From: Melioribacter sp.
GTDB lineage: Bacteria > Bacteroidota > Ignavibacteria > Ignavibacteriales > Melioribacteraceae
Reading direction: 5' to 3'
Length of the DNA: 64,000 nt
Assembly: GCA_023250955.1 (NCBI GenBank)
Contig: JAHEZQ010000019.1
Span: forward strand, 1-64,000
Shown here: in pieces, positions 31,063 to 40,483 of the stretch
Numbering within the stretch: position 1 is the first letter of the stretch
How the letters are laid out: each line of letters begins with the position of its first letter
Notes under the pieces: generated by a model
Databases searched by the model: none
What the model was told of the DNA's origin: nothing
The model's input: only the letters and a program-made list of their open reading frames with translations
Program-made: the position numbers and the translations under genes

Positions 31063-32706
31063 ATGATGTTCAAAATTACCGATTTTATAAAATATTTTGC
31101 ATTGGTTTTACTAACAGTAACATTTTTTGTATCCAATAATCTAACCGCGCAAACACAAGGAAGTCATAACAATGGAACTGTGTTTAATGTTTTGGAATAT
31201 GGCGCTTTGCGAGACGGCAAAACAAAAATAACTGATGCAGTAAAAAAAGCAATTGATGCGGCAGCTGAGCTTGGCGGCGGAACAATTTATTTTCCAGCTG
31301 GTGAATATCTTTCTGGACCAATTCATTTTAAAAGTAATATTACTATCTATCTTGATGCAGGCTCAGTACTTAGATTCAGTGATGATTATGAAGATTATTT
31401 ACCATTTGTTAAATCGCGCTGGGAAGGAACCGTTGGAATGAACTTTTCCCCTCAGTTTTATGCTTACCGCGTAGAAAATATTGCAATTATTGGACACGGT
31501 TTAATTGATGGACAAGGTAAAAAATGGTGGAACTATAGTAATGAAATCAAAAAAATAAAAAGTGAGAAAAAAAATATCCCATGGTCAAAATACCAGCAGA
31601 TGCATAAAGAAATGAATCAAGAAGTAAAAGCTCCGGATACTTATCAATGGCAAGAAGGTCATTTTATGCGACCTCCAATGTTTCAGGCTTTCGAATGTAA
31701 AAATATCTTAATTGAAGGAGTATCAATTCAGAATCCACCTTTCTGGACTATTAATCCTGAATTCTGTGAAAATGTTACAGTTACAGGTGTTACTATAATC
31801 AATCCAGCAGATTCTCCAAATACAGATGGCATTAATCCTTCTTCATGCAGTTTTGTTCATATTTCAAATTGTCATATCAGTGTTGGAGATGATTGCATTA
31901 CTATCAAATCAGGAAGAGATGAAGACGGAAGAATGTGGGGTAAAGCTTGCCAAAATATTACAATCACCAACTGTACAATGCTAGCAGGTCACGGGGGTGT
32001 TGTTATAGGCAGTGAAATGTCGGGCGATGTAAGAAAAATTACTATCTCAAATTGTGTTTTTGATGGTACCGATAGAGGTATAAGAATTAAAACAATGAGA
32101 GGGCGTGGAGGCGTTGTTGAGGAAATCCGTGTTGATAATATTATAATGAAAAATATTCAGACGGAAGCGATTATGCTTACAACGGAATACAAAGTGACTA
32201 AAGAAGAATTGCCTTCCCAAAGAACCCCAATATTTAGAAACATTCATTTCAGCAATATAACGGCAACAGAAGTAAAGTCAGCAGGCAGCCTACTCGGATT
32301 AAATGAAATGTGGATTGATGATGTAACATTCAACGACATCAATATTAGTGCGGAAACCGGTTTCGGAATTCAGAACTCTAAAAATATCGGGTTTCATGAT
32401 GTCACTATTAATGTTCAAAAAGGTCCGGCAATATTTGTAAGCAAAGCCTTAAACCTCGAATTGGATGGCATTAAAACTTTAACTCCTATTCAAAATGAAG
32501 CCTTGATCGAATTGAAAAATGTAGAGAACACCTACATATATAATTGTAATCCTCTTCCAGGTACGGACAAATTTTTGGTTGTTGATGGGAAGGAGACAAA
32601 ATTTATTGTACTCGGTTCTAATAACTTGATTCACGTAAAAGAACAAATCATTAAAGGAAAGGATTTAAAAAATGATGCAGTAATTATTCAGTCGATGAAT
32701 CATTGA
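31063..32706 (+). CDS. Glycoside hydrolase family 28 (polygalacturonase-like)
   Basis: FNVLEYGALRDGKTKITDAVKKAIDAA; NTDGINPSSCSFVHISNCHISVGDDCITIKSGRD; GHGGVVIGSEMSGDVRKITISNC; RGIRIKTMRGRGG. AAGGAG precedes ATG 31063/31066. Confidence 0.93.
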   Translation: MMFKITDFIKYFALVLLTVTFFVSNNLTAQTQGSHNNGTVFNVLEYGALRDGKTKITDAVKKAIDAAAELGGGTIYFPAGEYLSGPIHFKSNITIYLDAGSVLRFSDDYEDYLPFVKSRWEGTVGMNFSPQFYAYRVENIAIIGHGLIDGQGKKWWNYSNEIKKIKSEKKNIPWSKYQQMHKEMNQEVKAPDTYQWQEGHFMRPPMFQAFECKNILIEGVSIQNPPFWTINPEFCENVTVTGVTIINPADSPNTDGINPSSCSFVHISNCHISVGDDCITIKSGRDEDGRMWGKACQNITITNCTMLAGHGGVVIGSEMSGDVRKITISNCVFDGTDRGIRIKTMRGRGGVVEEIRVDNIIMKNIQTEAIMLTTEYKVTKEELPSQRTPIFRNIHFSNITATEVKSAGSLLGLNEMWIDDVTFNDINISAETGFGIQNSKNIGFHDVTINVQKGPAIFVSKALNLELDGIKTLTPIQNEALIELKNVENTYIYNCNPLPGTDKFLVVDGKETKFIVLGSNNLIHVKEQIIKGKDLKNDAVIIQSMNH

Positions 32707-32719
32707 TAGGAAAATTAAT

Positions 32720-34780
32720 ATGTATCAGACTAAAAAGAGATTTTCGTTTTTGTTAATACTTGTATTGCCATTTATGTTTTCTGGTTATAAGAGCGAAGAG
32801 GAAAAAATTATTCTATTAAAAGACAATTTCGAAAATCAACGGGTGGGGGTATTCTCGACGTTTGTAAAAGCATTTGCCGAGTACCATTATATTCCCGAAG
32901 CTGCGCCTAAATTCGGCTGGTCGGTTTCAACTCACGAAGGAGATGTTGGAAGTCAGCGAGCCTGGTGGATTTATGAAGAAAACGATAAAAAGCTGATGGT
33001 GCAGACATATGATAATCCTGATAATTGGACTCATCCGATCGTAATTGCAGGGGATTCACTTTGGACAGATTATTCACTTACGGTTTCTCTTCTTCCAGGA
33101 TCTACAAAAAAGCAAAGCGGAATTTTGTTTAGATATCAAAACGATAGATGTTATTATTTTTTTGGAATTGATAAAGATAAAATTGTTTTGAAAATGGTGA
33201 AACATGAAACTGCATATCATACACCTTATGAAAAAATATTGGCGGAAAAGAAATACACTATAACTGCTCAAAAATATATTTCACTAAATGTTACTGTTAA
33301 CGGCTCAAAAATAATTGCCGGCATCGATGGAGAGGTGCTGTTAAATGCGGAAGACACAAATTATTTACAAGGCAAAATCGGATTAATGTCGGACGTGCCT
33401 ACTAAGTTCAATTCTGTTCTTGTTACTACATCGAAGGATGAGTTCCAAAAAATTTCTGCCCGTCAAGAATTAAGCAAACGTGAAGAATTTGATCTCCAAA
33501 AGAAAAATCCACAGATGGTTTTGTGGAAGAAAATAGAGACACCAGGTTTTGGTGTCGGACGCAATCTTAGGTTTGGAGATATGAATAACGATGGTCAATC
33601 AGATGTGTTGATAGGACAGGTAATGAGTTATGGACCCAAAGGCGACAACAACGAGTTGTATTGTATGACGGCCATGACATTGGACGGGAATAAATTATGG
33701 CAGATTGGAAAACCAGACGTTAATAAATATTTTCTCACGACGGATATTCCGTTTCAGATTCATGATATTGATCGGGACGGCAAAAATGAAGTTATCTATT
33801 GCATGCACTCCGAACTCATTGTTGCTGATGGCGCGACAGGAAAGACCAAGTACAAAGTAAAAACTCCTCTAAGTAAAATTTCGGGAGAAGATGAGAAAAA
33901 TGTTCTAGGTGACTGCTTATTCTTTTGTGATATCAGCGGCAAAGGATATGACAGCGATATCGTAATCAAGGATCGCTATGTAAATTTCTGGGTACTTAAT
34001 AATAAGCTTGAGATGATTTGGAAAGCAAGCAGCAAGAAAGGAAAGGAGATAGGGCACTACCCTTGGGCATTTGATATAGATTATGATGGGAAGGATGAAT
34101 TAGCGATTGGATATGCTCTTTTTGATAACGATGGAACAACATTATGGAGCCATGATAATTTGCAGCAGCATGCCGATGGAATTGCAATTCTAAATTTCAA
34201 TCCCGGTATTGATGGGGAGGCTCAAATAATGTATGCCGCCAGCGATGAAGGTTATATGCGAATGAACCTAAAGGGAGATATTTTAAAACATCATTTCATC
34301 GGACATGTACAAAATCCGACTGTTGCAAATTTCAGAAACGATCTTCCCGGTCTTGAAACGGTGTCAATCAATTTTCATGGTAACCAGGGCATCATAACAT
34401 TTTACGATAACGAAGGAAATATTTACAAACAGTTCGAACCAGTTCAGCACGGAAGTATGATGTTGCCATTAAATTGGACGGGATCGGGTGAAGAATATTT
34501 TGTTCTTTCAGCCGATGTTGAAGAGGGCGGAGTTTACGACGGTTGGGGAAGAAGAGTTCTAACATTTCCTGGTGACGGACATCCTTCAATGTGCAATGCC
34601 GTAATGGATATATGCGGCGATGCACGCGATGAAATTGTTGTTTGGGATCCGTACGAGATACGCGTATACACACAAAGTGATAATCCGAAAAAAGGAAAAA
34701 TTTACAAACCCCAAAGGAATCCTTTATATAATTATTCTAATTATCAGGCAACGGTTTCATTACCAGGTTGGTCTGAATGA
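32720..34780 (+). CDS. Secreted FG-GAP/VCBS beta-propeller protein, paralog 2
   Basis: Same architecture as the 28952 gene: NLRFGDMNNDGQSDVLIGQV, HDIDRDGKNEVIYC, FDIDYDGKDELAIGYALFDNDG, KIYKPQRNPLYNYSNYQATVSLPGWSE. Confidence 0.7.
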   Translation: MYQTKKRFSFLLILVLPFMFSGYKSEEEKIILLKDNFENQRVGVFSTFVKAFAEYHYIPEAAPKFGWSVSTHEGDVGSQRAWWIYEENDKKLMVQTYDNPDNWTHPIVIAGDSLWTDYSLTVSLLPGSTKKQSGILFRYQNDRCYYFFGIDKDKIVLKMVKHETAYHTPYEKILAEKKYTITAQKYISLNVTVNGSKIIAGIDGEVLLNAEDTNYLQGKIGLMSDVPTKFNSVLVTTSKDEFQKISARQELSKREEFDLQKKNPQMVLWKKIETPGFGVGRNLRFGDMNNDGQSDVLIGQVMSYGPKGDNNELYCMTAMTLDGNKLWQIGKPDVNKYFLTTDIPFQIHDIDRDGKNEVIYCMHSELIVADGATGKTKYKVKTPLSKISGEDEKNVLGDCLFFCDISGKGYDSDIVIKDRYVNFWVLNNKLEMIWKASSKKGKEIGHYPWAFDIDYDGKDELAIGYALFDNDGTTLWSHDNLQQHADGIAILNFNPGIDGEAQIMYAASDEGYMRMNLKGDILKHHFIGHVQNPTVANFRNDLPGLETVSINFHGNQGIITFYDNEGNIYKQFEPVQHGSMMLPLNWTGSGEEYFVLSADVEEGGVYDGWGRRVLTFPGDGHPSMCNAVMDICGDARDEIVVWDPYEIRVYTQSDNPKKGKIYKPQRNPLYNYSNYQATVSLPGWSE

Positions 34781-34906
34781 TTTAGGTGATTTGAAGGCAA
34801 TGGAAGAAAGCATTATCCAATTCTCGATTGACAAATGCTGATTCGAAGGAGGAAGTGTAGTAATATTAATCTGTGGTAAATTAGAAAAATTTAGGAGATA
34901 ATATTT

Positions 34907-36325
34907 TTGAAAAAATCAATACTATTATCGTTTTGTTTTGTCTCGTTTCTTATAATTAGTAACGGTTTTACTTTCTTGAACGATGGAGAAGAAACAGGCT
35001 TATCGAAAGACCAACGTATGGAATGGTGGCGGCAGGCTAAATTCGGAATGTTTATTCATTGGGGACTCTATTCCGTTGCCGGAGGTTTTTGGAATGGAAA
35101 AGAAATAGACGGTTTGGGAGAATGGATTATGGCGCGCGGAGCGATCCCCGCTGGTGAATATGAAAAACTACCGCAAAGTTTTAATCCAATTAAATATAAT
35201 CCTGCTGAATATGTAAGAATCGCTAAAGAAGCCGGCATGAAGTATATCGTTATAACATCAAAGCACCACGAAGGGTTTGCAATGTATGATTCTAAAGTCA
35301 GTGATTACGACATTGTAGATAAAACTCCATACGCCAAAGATGTTTTAAAACCTCTCAGCGAAGAATGTAAAAAAGCCGGGATAAAATTTTGTATCTACTA
35401 TTCAATATTAGACTGGCATCATTCTGCTCAGGAACTGAATAAGAATAAGAAGAAAGATGACAACTATGGTAACAACCTGATAAAAGAAGGAAGGAAGAGC
35501 GAGTATGTCAATTTTATGAAGCAGCAATTAAAAGAAATTATCACTGCTTATGATCCTGCAATTATCTGGTTCGATGGCGGTTGGATGGATTGGTGGAAAC
35601 CGGAAGACGGGAAAGATTTAATGGATTATTTATGGTCGCTTAATCCAGCGTTGATAATAAATAATCGATGTGCCGGTACTGAAGAAATGGAACAAGTGAT
35701 GGGTGATTATTTAACGCCCGAACAGTTTGTTCCCAAGAGCAAAGAGCACAAAGATTTCGAAACCAATATGACATTGAACGACACATGGGGATACAAAAAA
35801 AATGATAACAATTGGAAATCTCCAGAAACATTAATCCATAACCTAATTGATATTTCCAGCAAAGGAGGAAATTTTCTTTTAAATGTAGGGCCTACACCTG
35901 AAGGAATAATCCCACAGCCGAGCGTTGAAAGATTAAAAGAAGTTGGCGAGTGGTTGCAGATAAACGGCGAAGCAATATATGGAACACACAATTGGGTCAA
36001 GTGGAAAGAAGGAGTCAATGAATTGGTTACACATTATTATAGACATAATTTGAAACGCGACGTGCAGTTTACGACTAAAGATGTAAGATTTACAGCCAAA
36101 GAGAATATTGTATATGCAGCTTTTTTTGTTTGGCCAACAACTAAAATTAAAATTAAATCTATTAATCAGAAAGAAGCATCGGATAAAAAAATAAAAAATG
36201 TATCACTTCTTGGTTCAAACGAGAAATTAACATGGGGTATTAGTAGCCAAGGATTGAGCATCGCCCCACCCAAAATTAAACCGTGCAAATATGCTTATGT
36301 ATTCAAAATTGAATTTAAGAAATAA
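34907..36325 (+). CDS. Alpha-L-fucosidase, GH29 (second copy, TTG start)
   Basis: WWRQAKFGMFIHWGLYSVAGG; ITSKHHEGFAMYDSKVSDYDIVD; DPAIIWFDGGWMDWW; GGNFLLNVGPTPEGIIP. TTG at 34907 preceded by AGGAGA. Confidence 0.92.
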   Translation: MKKSILLSFCFVSFLIISNGFTFLNDGEETGLSKDQRMEWWRQAKFGMFIHWGLYSVAGGFWNGKEIDGLGEWIMARGAIPAGEYEKLPQSFNPIKYNPAEYVRIAKEAGMKYIVITSKHHEGFAMYDSKVSDYDIVDKTPYAKDVLKPLSEECKKAGIKFCIYYSILDWHHSAQELNKNKKKDDNYGNNLIKEGRKSEYVNFMKQQLKEIITAYDPAIIWFDGGWMDWWKPEDGKDLMDYLWSLNPALIINNRCAGTEEMEQVMGDYLTPEQFVPKSKEHKDFETNMTLNDTWGYKKNDNNWKSPETLIHNLIDISSKGGNFLLNVGPTPEGIIPQPSVERLKEVGEWLQINGEAIYGTHNWVKWKEGVNELVTHYYRHNLKRDVQFTTKDVRFTAKENIVYAAFFVWPTTKIKIKSINQKEASDKKIKNVSLLGSNEKLTWGISSQGLSIAPPKIKPCKYAYVFKIEFKK

Positions 36326-36505
36326 TATCAAGAATTCTTGTTCACTCAAGAAGTAGTTAATTATTATTGTTCTGATGCAAAAAACATCCTAGGGAAAAAA
36401 CTTTGATAAATAAAAATTAAACACATATTAGTAGTTGAACTAGAGGGCGCACTTTTCTTGGCTGAATGAAATGTACGTAACTCGAAAACAATTTAGGAGT
36501 CAATA

Positions 36506-37987
36506 ATGAATCAAACAAACGAAAAATTAGTAAATGAATTAACACGAAGAGATTTCATTAAAGTGTCGACAGCTGCCGGTGCAGGTGTATTATTCTCAGG
36601 TCAAGCAATATCCAATGCTTCTCAATTATTCAGTTCTAAAAAGAGGTATGCAATTGTAGGTGTTGGAAGCAGAACAGAAATGTGGCAGGAAGCTCTTTAT
36701 AAATCCTTTCAAGATGATTGTGAAGTAGTTGGCTTCTGTGATACAAATATTGGGAGAATAAAATATTATCAAGATTATGCGAGAAAAGCCGTAGGTAAAA
36801 AAATACCTGGATACGACGCAACAGATTTTGATAAAATGATTAAAGATACAAGACCCGATACAATCATTGTTACAACTGTTGATAGTTTTCACCACTTATA
36901 TATTGTTCGCGCGATGGAATTGGGATGTGATGTTATTACTGAAAAACCAATGACCAATACAGATGAAAAATGTCAGCAAATAATTGATGCTCAAAAAAAA
37001 TATGGCAAAAAAGTTACAGTTAGTTTTAATTATAGATATTCACCTGCAAGAACGCAAGTTAAAGATCTGTTGATGAGCGGTGTTGTTGGAGATATTCTTT
37101 CAGTTGATTTTCATTGGATGCTCAACACTCATCACGGAACGGATTATTTTAGAAGATGGCACGGTTTAAAAAAATTCTCAAACGGTTTATTGCTGCATAA
37201 AGCAACTCATCATTTCGACCTGGTTAATTGGTGGCTATCGGCTGTACCAGTTACCGTTAGCGCAATGGGGAAAAAAGAATTCTATACACCTGAAATGGCA
37301 AAGAGATTCGGTTTAACGAGTTATCATGAAAGGTGTCACAACTGTCCCGAGAAAAGCAAATGCGGTTTTGAACTCGACCTTGCCGCTAATCAAAGATTGA
37401 AAGCTTTGTACTTAGATAATGAACAATACGATGGTTACTTTAGAGACCGTTGCGTGTTTAGACCTGAAATTGATATCCAAGATACGATGAATGTTATGGT
37501 TCAGTATAGTAATAATGCAACTATGAGTTATTCACTAAACGCATTTAATTCATGGGAAGGATACTATGTTATTTTTAACGGTACCAAAGGAAGATTGGAG
37601 CATAAAATAGAAGAAAAAATATATGTTGCAGGGGATGGAGGTGTTCAAGGTGGAATAAAAGATGGTGGTGAGTACATAAAAATATTTCCAATCAGAGGCA
37701 ATAGTTATGATGTGAATGTTTGGAAAGGTGAAGGTGGCCACGGCGGAGGTGATGTTTTGATGCTAGACGATATTCTTAATCCAGTTAAAAAATCCGATAA
37801 ATATTTACGATGCGCAGATCAAAGAGCTGGTGCATACTCATTGTTAACAGGAGTTGCAGCTAATCATTCTATGGCAAGTGGAAAAGAAATCAAAATTGAT
37901 GATTTAGTGCAGAACATTGGTCTCCCGGATTATCCTGTTATGCCTAATCATACTGACGCAGTTCCAATGCCAGATAAGAATTTATAA
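36506..37987 (+). CDS. Gfo/Idh/MocA family oxidoreductase with Tat signal
   Basis: LTRRDFIKVSTAAGAGVLFSG; YAIVGVGSRTEMW; VITEKPMTNTDEKCQQIIDA; HHFDLVNWWLSAVP. Confidence 0.88.
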   Translation: MNQTNEKLVNELTRRDFIKVSTAAGAGVLFSGQAISNASQLFSSKKRYAIVGVGSRTEMWQEALYKSFQDDCEVVGFCDTNIGRIKYYQDYARKAVGKKIPGYDATDFDKMIKDTRPDTIIVTTVDSFHHLYIVRAMELGCDVITEKPMTNTDEKCQQIIDAQKKYGKKVTVSFNYRYSPARTQVKDLLMSGVVGDILSVDFHWMLNTHHGTDYFRRWHGLKKFSNGLLLHKATHHFDLVNWWLSAVPVTVSAMGKKEFYTPEMAKRFGLTSYHERCHNCPEKSKCGFELDLAANQRLKALYLDNEQYDGYFRDRCVFRPEIDIQDTMNVMVQYSNNATMSYSLNAFNSWEGYYVIFNGTKGRLEHKIEEKIYVAGDGGVQGGIKDGGEYIKIFPIRGNSYDVNVWKGEGGHGGGDVLMLDDILNPVKKSDKYLRCADQRAGAYSLLTGVAANHSMASGKEIKIDDLVQNIGLPDYPVMPNHTDAVPMPDKNL

Positions 37988-38073
37988 ATCAATCATTAAT
38001 TGATATAATCAAAATTCGAAACTGAATTGAAAGAGTTTTTAATGCTCCTTTATTGTATAAAAGAGATTAACCT

Positions 38074-40227
38074 ATGAAAACAATTCAATCAACTAAGAGA
38101 ACTCAATTTGTGTATTACTTGTCCCATGTAAATTTATATTCGACCTATCTCAGGCAAATTACTTTCAGAATTAAATATATATTGATAATAATTTTCCTTT
38201 TAGGGGTGGGGAATATTATACATGGACAAGAAATCTATAAAGCTGATTTTGCTCAAACTGGAACTAATAAACATTTCATGCCATACGCAGTATTCAAAGA
38301 ACTGCCATTAGGAAAAATAAAGCCGGAAGGCTGGTTGCGAACACTTCTTATAAAACAAGCAAACGGTATTACAGGTCATCAACCAGAATTTTGTTTTCCG
38401 TTCGATCGCAACTACTGGCAAGGCAATGAACAAGGTCAGGATAAAGAATCCAATAACGGAGGAACATTTTGGTATCCATGGGAACAAGAAGGATATCGAA
38501 TAGACGGTGCTTATCGTTGTGCTGTTTTGATTGATGACAATAATTTACGGCAACAAACCCTCATTCCAATCCGGTATACAATTTCTCATCCTATTGATGG
38601 ATGGTTTCTTGGTCCGAGAGTATTACTATCCAGTAAAAACACCTGGCCCGGTCGTTGGCCGCAAGCAGTATTCTTCCGTGCTTTGGCAGCTAGTGCTGAA
38701 GGAGAAAACGACAAATCAATTGTTGAAGCGATGCACCGTCACTATCTTAAAGATACAACTACTTATCAAGGTGGGCCATTCGGGCCTCGCGAGAGAGTTC
38801 ATATCGAATCATTACTTTGGTGTTACTCTCAAACAGGTGATGCAAAGTTGCTTTACAAAGCGCTAGGCATTTGGGCGCTAATCCCCAGGGATGAGTTGGC
38901 AAAGATGCAAGAGGATAAACCTTCTGATCTACACGGTGTTTCATTTGCAGAGTTAACAAAGCTTGCGGCAATACTCTATATGTATACCGGCTATCAATAC
39001 TTTCTTGATTTCGCAAATAATGAAATGAAGCGAGTCTTCAAGTATCATATGCTTGTAAGCGGAACACCTTCATCTACAGAAAGTCTTGCGGGAACAAAAT
39101 CTCTAAATGCTCATGAAGTTTGTGACATAGTCGAATTCAATTACACTTGGGGTTATTTACTAATGGCAACCGGTGAAGGAAACTTTGCGGATAGAATTGA
39201 GCGCGGATTGTTTAATGCTGGTATGGGTGCAATCCGGAAAGATTGGAAAGGTGTTCAATACATCTCGGCGCCAAATCAAGTACTCGCAACCCGTAATTCA
39301 TGCCATATCGGTCATGTTGGAACTGCAGCAATGATGTATGGGCCTAATGCTGATCATCGACCCGAATATTCTTTTGTTACATCATGTTGTGCTGGAAATA
39401 TCGCACGGATGTTGCCGCATTATACGGAACGAATGTGGATGGACGACGGACGCGGAGGTTTAGCTGCGGTGCTTTATGGTCCCTGTCGTGTTAAAACAAC
39501 TGTTGGTTTAACATCTGAACAAGTTGAAATCGTTGAAGAAACTTCCTATCCTTTCTCCGAACGAATTAGTTTTAAAATTTCATCAGTAAAATCTATAAAG
39601 TTTCCTCTTCATCTGCGGGTACCTGTATGGTGTAAATCACCAAAGTTATTAGTGAACGGAAAAGATTTTGAGATACCTGGTTTACAAAATGGATTTTTTA
39701 CTTTAGAGCGAACATTTTCACCCGGTGATGAAGTGGTATTAGAATTACCAATGCATACTTCCTTAAGTCATTGGCCTGATGGAGGAATTGCCTTGGAAAG
39801 AGGCCCGCTAGTCTTCTCGCTTTTTATTAAAGAGCAATGGGAAGCAATCGAAATGCCGGAAATGGAAATTACTTCGTCAGAATTCCCGATGTGGAGTACG
39901 ACTGCTGCATCACCTTGGAATTATGCTTTAGATATTGATACATCTTCTTCTTTGGAAGGTCAAATAAAGATAAATGAAGAAAAATTTGGAGACGATCCGT
40001 GGAGTGATGTTCCAATCACTATGAAATTAAAGGGTCAAAAGGTTAAGGACTGGGATCTTGTGCATGCCAAAGATAAAGAAGACATTAATCGAGAATGGCT
40101 TTTTACTCCGCCTTTACCTAATGTGAAAACTTTGTCAACAAGATTAAGTGATAAGGAAATCATTACCATGGTTCCATATGGATGTACACATCTTCGTATG
40201 ACAATTATCCCAAATATAATGGAATAA
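38074..40227 (+). CDS. DUF1680/GH127-like (beta-L-arabinofuranosidase-type) protein
   Basis: LGKIKPEGWLRTLLIKQANGITGH...RIDGAYRCAVL...HEVCDIVEFNYTWGYLLMATGEGNFADRIERGLFNAGMGA...TSCCAGNIARMLPHYTERMW. Confidence 0.75.
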   Translation: MKTIQSTKRTQFVYYLSHVNLYSTYLRQITFRIKYILIIIFLLGVGNIIHGQEIYKADFAQTGTNKHFMPYAVFKELPLGKIKPEGWLRTLLIKQANGITGHQPEFCFPFDRNYWQGNEQGQDKESNNGGTFWYPWEQEGYRIDGAYRCAVLIDDNNLRQQTLIPIRYTISHPIDGWFLGPRVLLSSKNTWPGRWPQAVFFRALAASAEGENDKSIVEAMHRHYLKDTTTYQGGPFGPRERVHIESLLWCYSQTGDAKLLYKALGIWALIPRDELAKMQEDKPSDLHGVSFAELTKLAAILYMYTGYQYFLDFANNEMKRVFKYHMLVSGTPSSTESLAGTKSLNAHEVCDIVEFNYTWGYLLMATGEGNFADRIERGLFNAGMGAIRKDWKGVQYISAPNQVLATRNSCHIGHVGTAAMMYGPNADHRPEYSFVTSCCAGNIARMLPHYTERMWMDDGRGGLAAVLYGPCRVKTTVGLTSEQVEIVEETSYPFSERISFKISSVKSIKFPLHLRVPVWCKSPKLLVNGKDFEIPGLQNGFFTLERTFSPGDEVVLELPMHTSLSHWPDGGIALERGPLVFSLFIKEQWEAIEMPEMEITSSEFPMWSTTAASPWNYALDIDTSSSLEGQIKINEEKFGDDPWSDVPITMKLKGQKVKDWDLVHAKDKEDINREWLFTPPLPNVKTLSTRLSDKEIITMVPYGCTHLRMTIIPNIME

Positions 40228-40254
40228 TTCACATTGAATAAAGATAATGGATAA

Positions 40255-40449
40255 TGGAATTCTAATCGTGCCAGGTTTAAACTCGTAAATCTCGATATTG
40301 TTAAACCGGTAGAAACCGGAGATTTTGATGTGAAATTTATTCTGAATCTTGCCGCAATGAAAAATAAACTACAGGAATAGTTCATTAATGATATAGACGA
40401 TGGATTTACAAACAGTGCATATTACGTTTATGTGAAGTTGTTAGGATAA
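40255..40449 (+). pseudogene. Possible protein-coding remnant interrupted by an in-frame TAG
   Basis: WNSNRARFKLVNLDIVKPVETGDFDVKFILNLAAMKNKLQE*FINDIDDGFTNSAYYVYVKLLG*, protein-like on both sides of the TAG at 40378-40380. Confidence 0.4.
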
Positions 40450-40483
40450 AAATTAGATCTACTTAAGCATAGTAAGGAAACAA

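Noticed and set aside
34620-34841. Alternate-frame ORF at the 3' end of FG-GAP paralog 2 (ends ...GDLKAMEESIIQFSIDKC)
   Set aside because: Mostly overlaps the real coding frame; the short tail beyond it is not recognisable.
36326-36505. AAGAATTCTT palindrome and gap before the Gfo/Idh/MocA gene
   Set aside because: Short AT-rich palindrome of the kind expected by chance in this composition.
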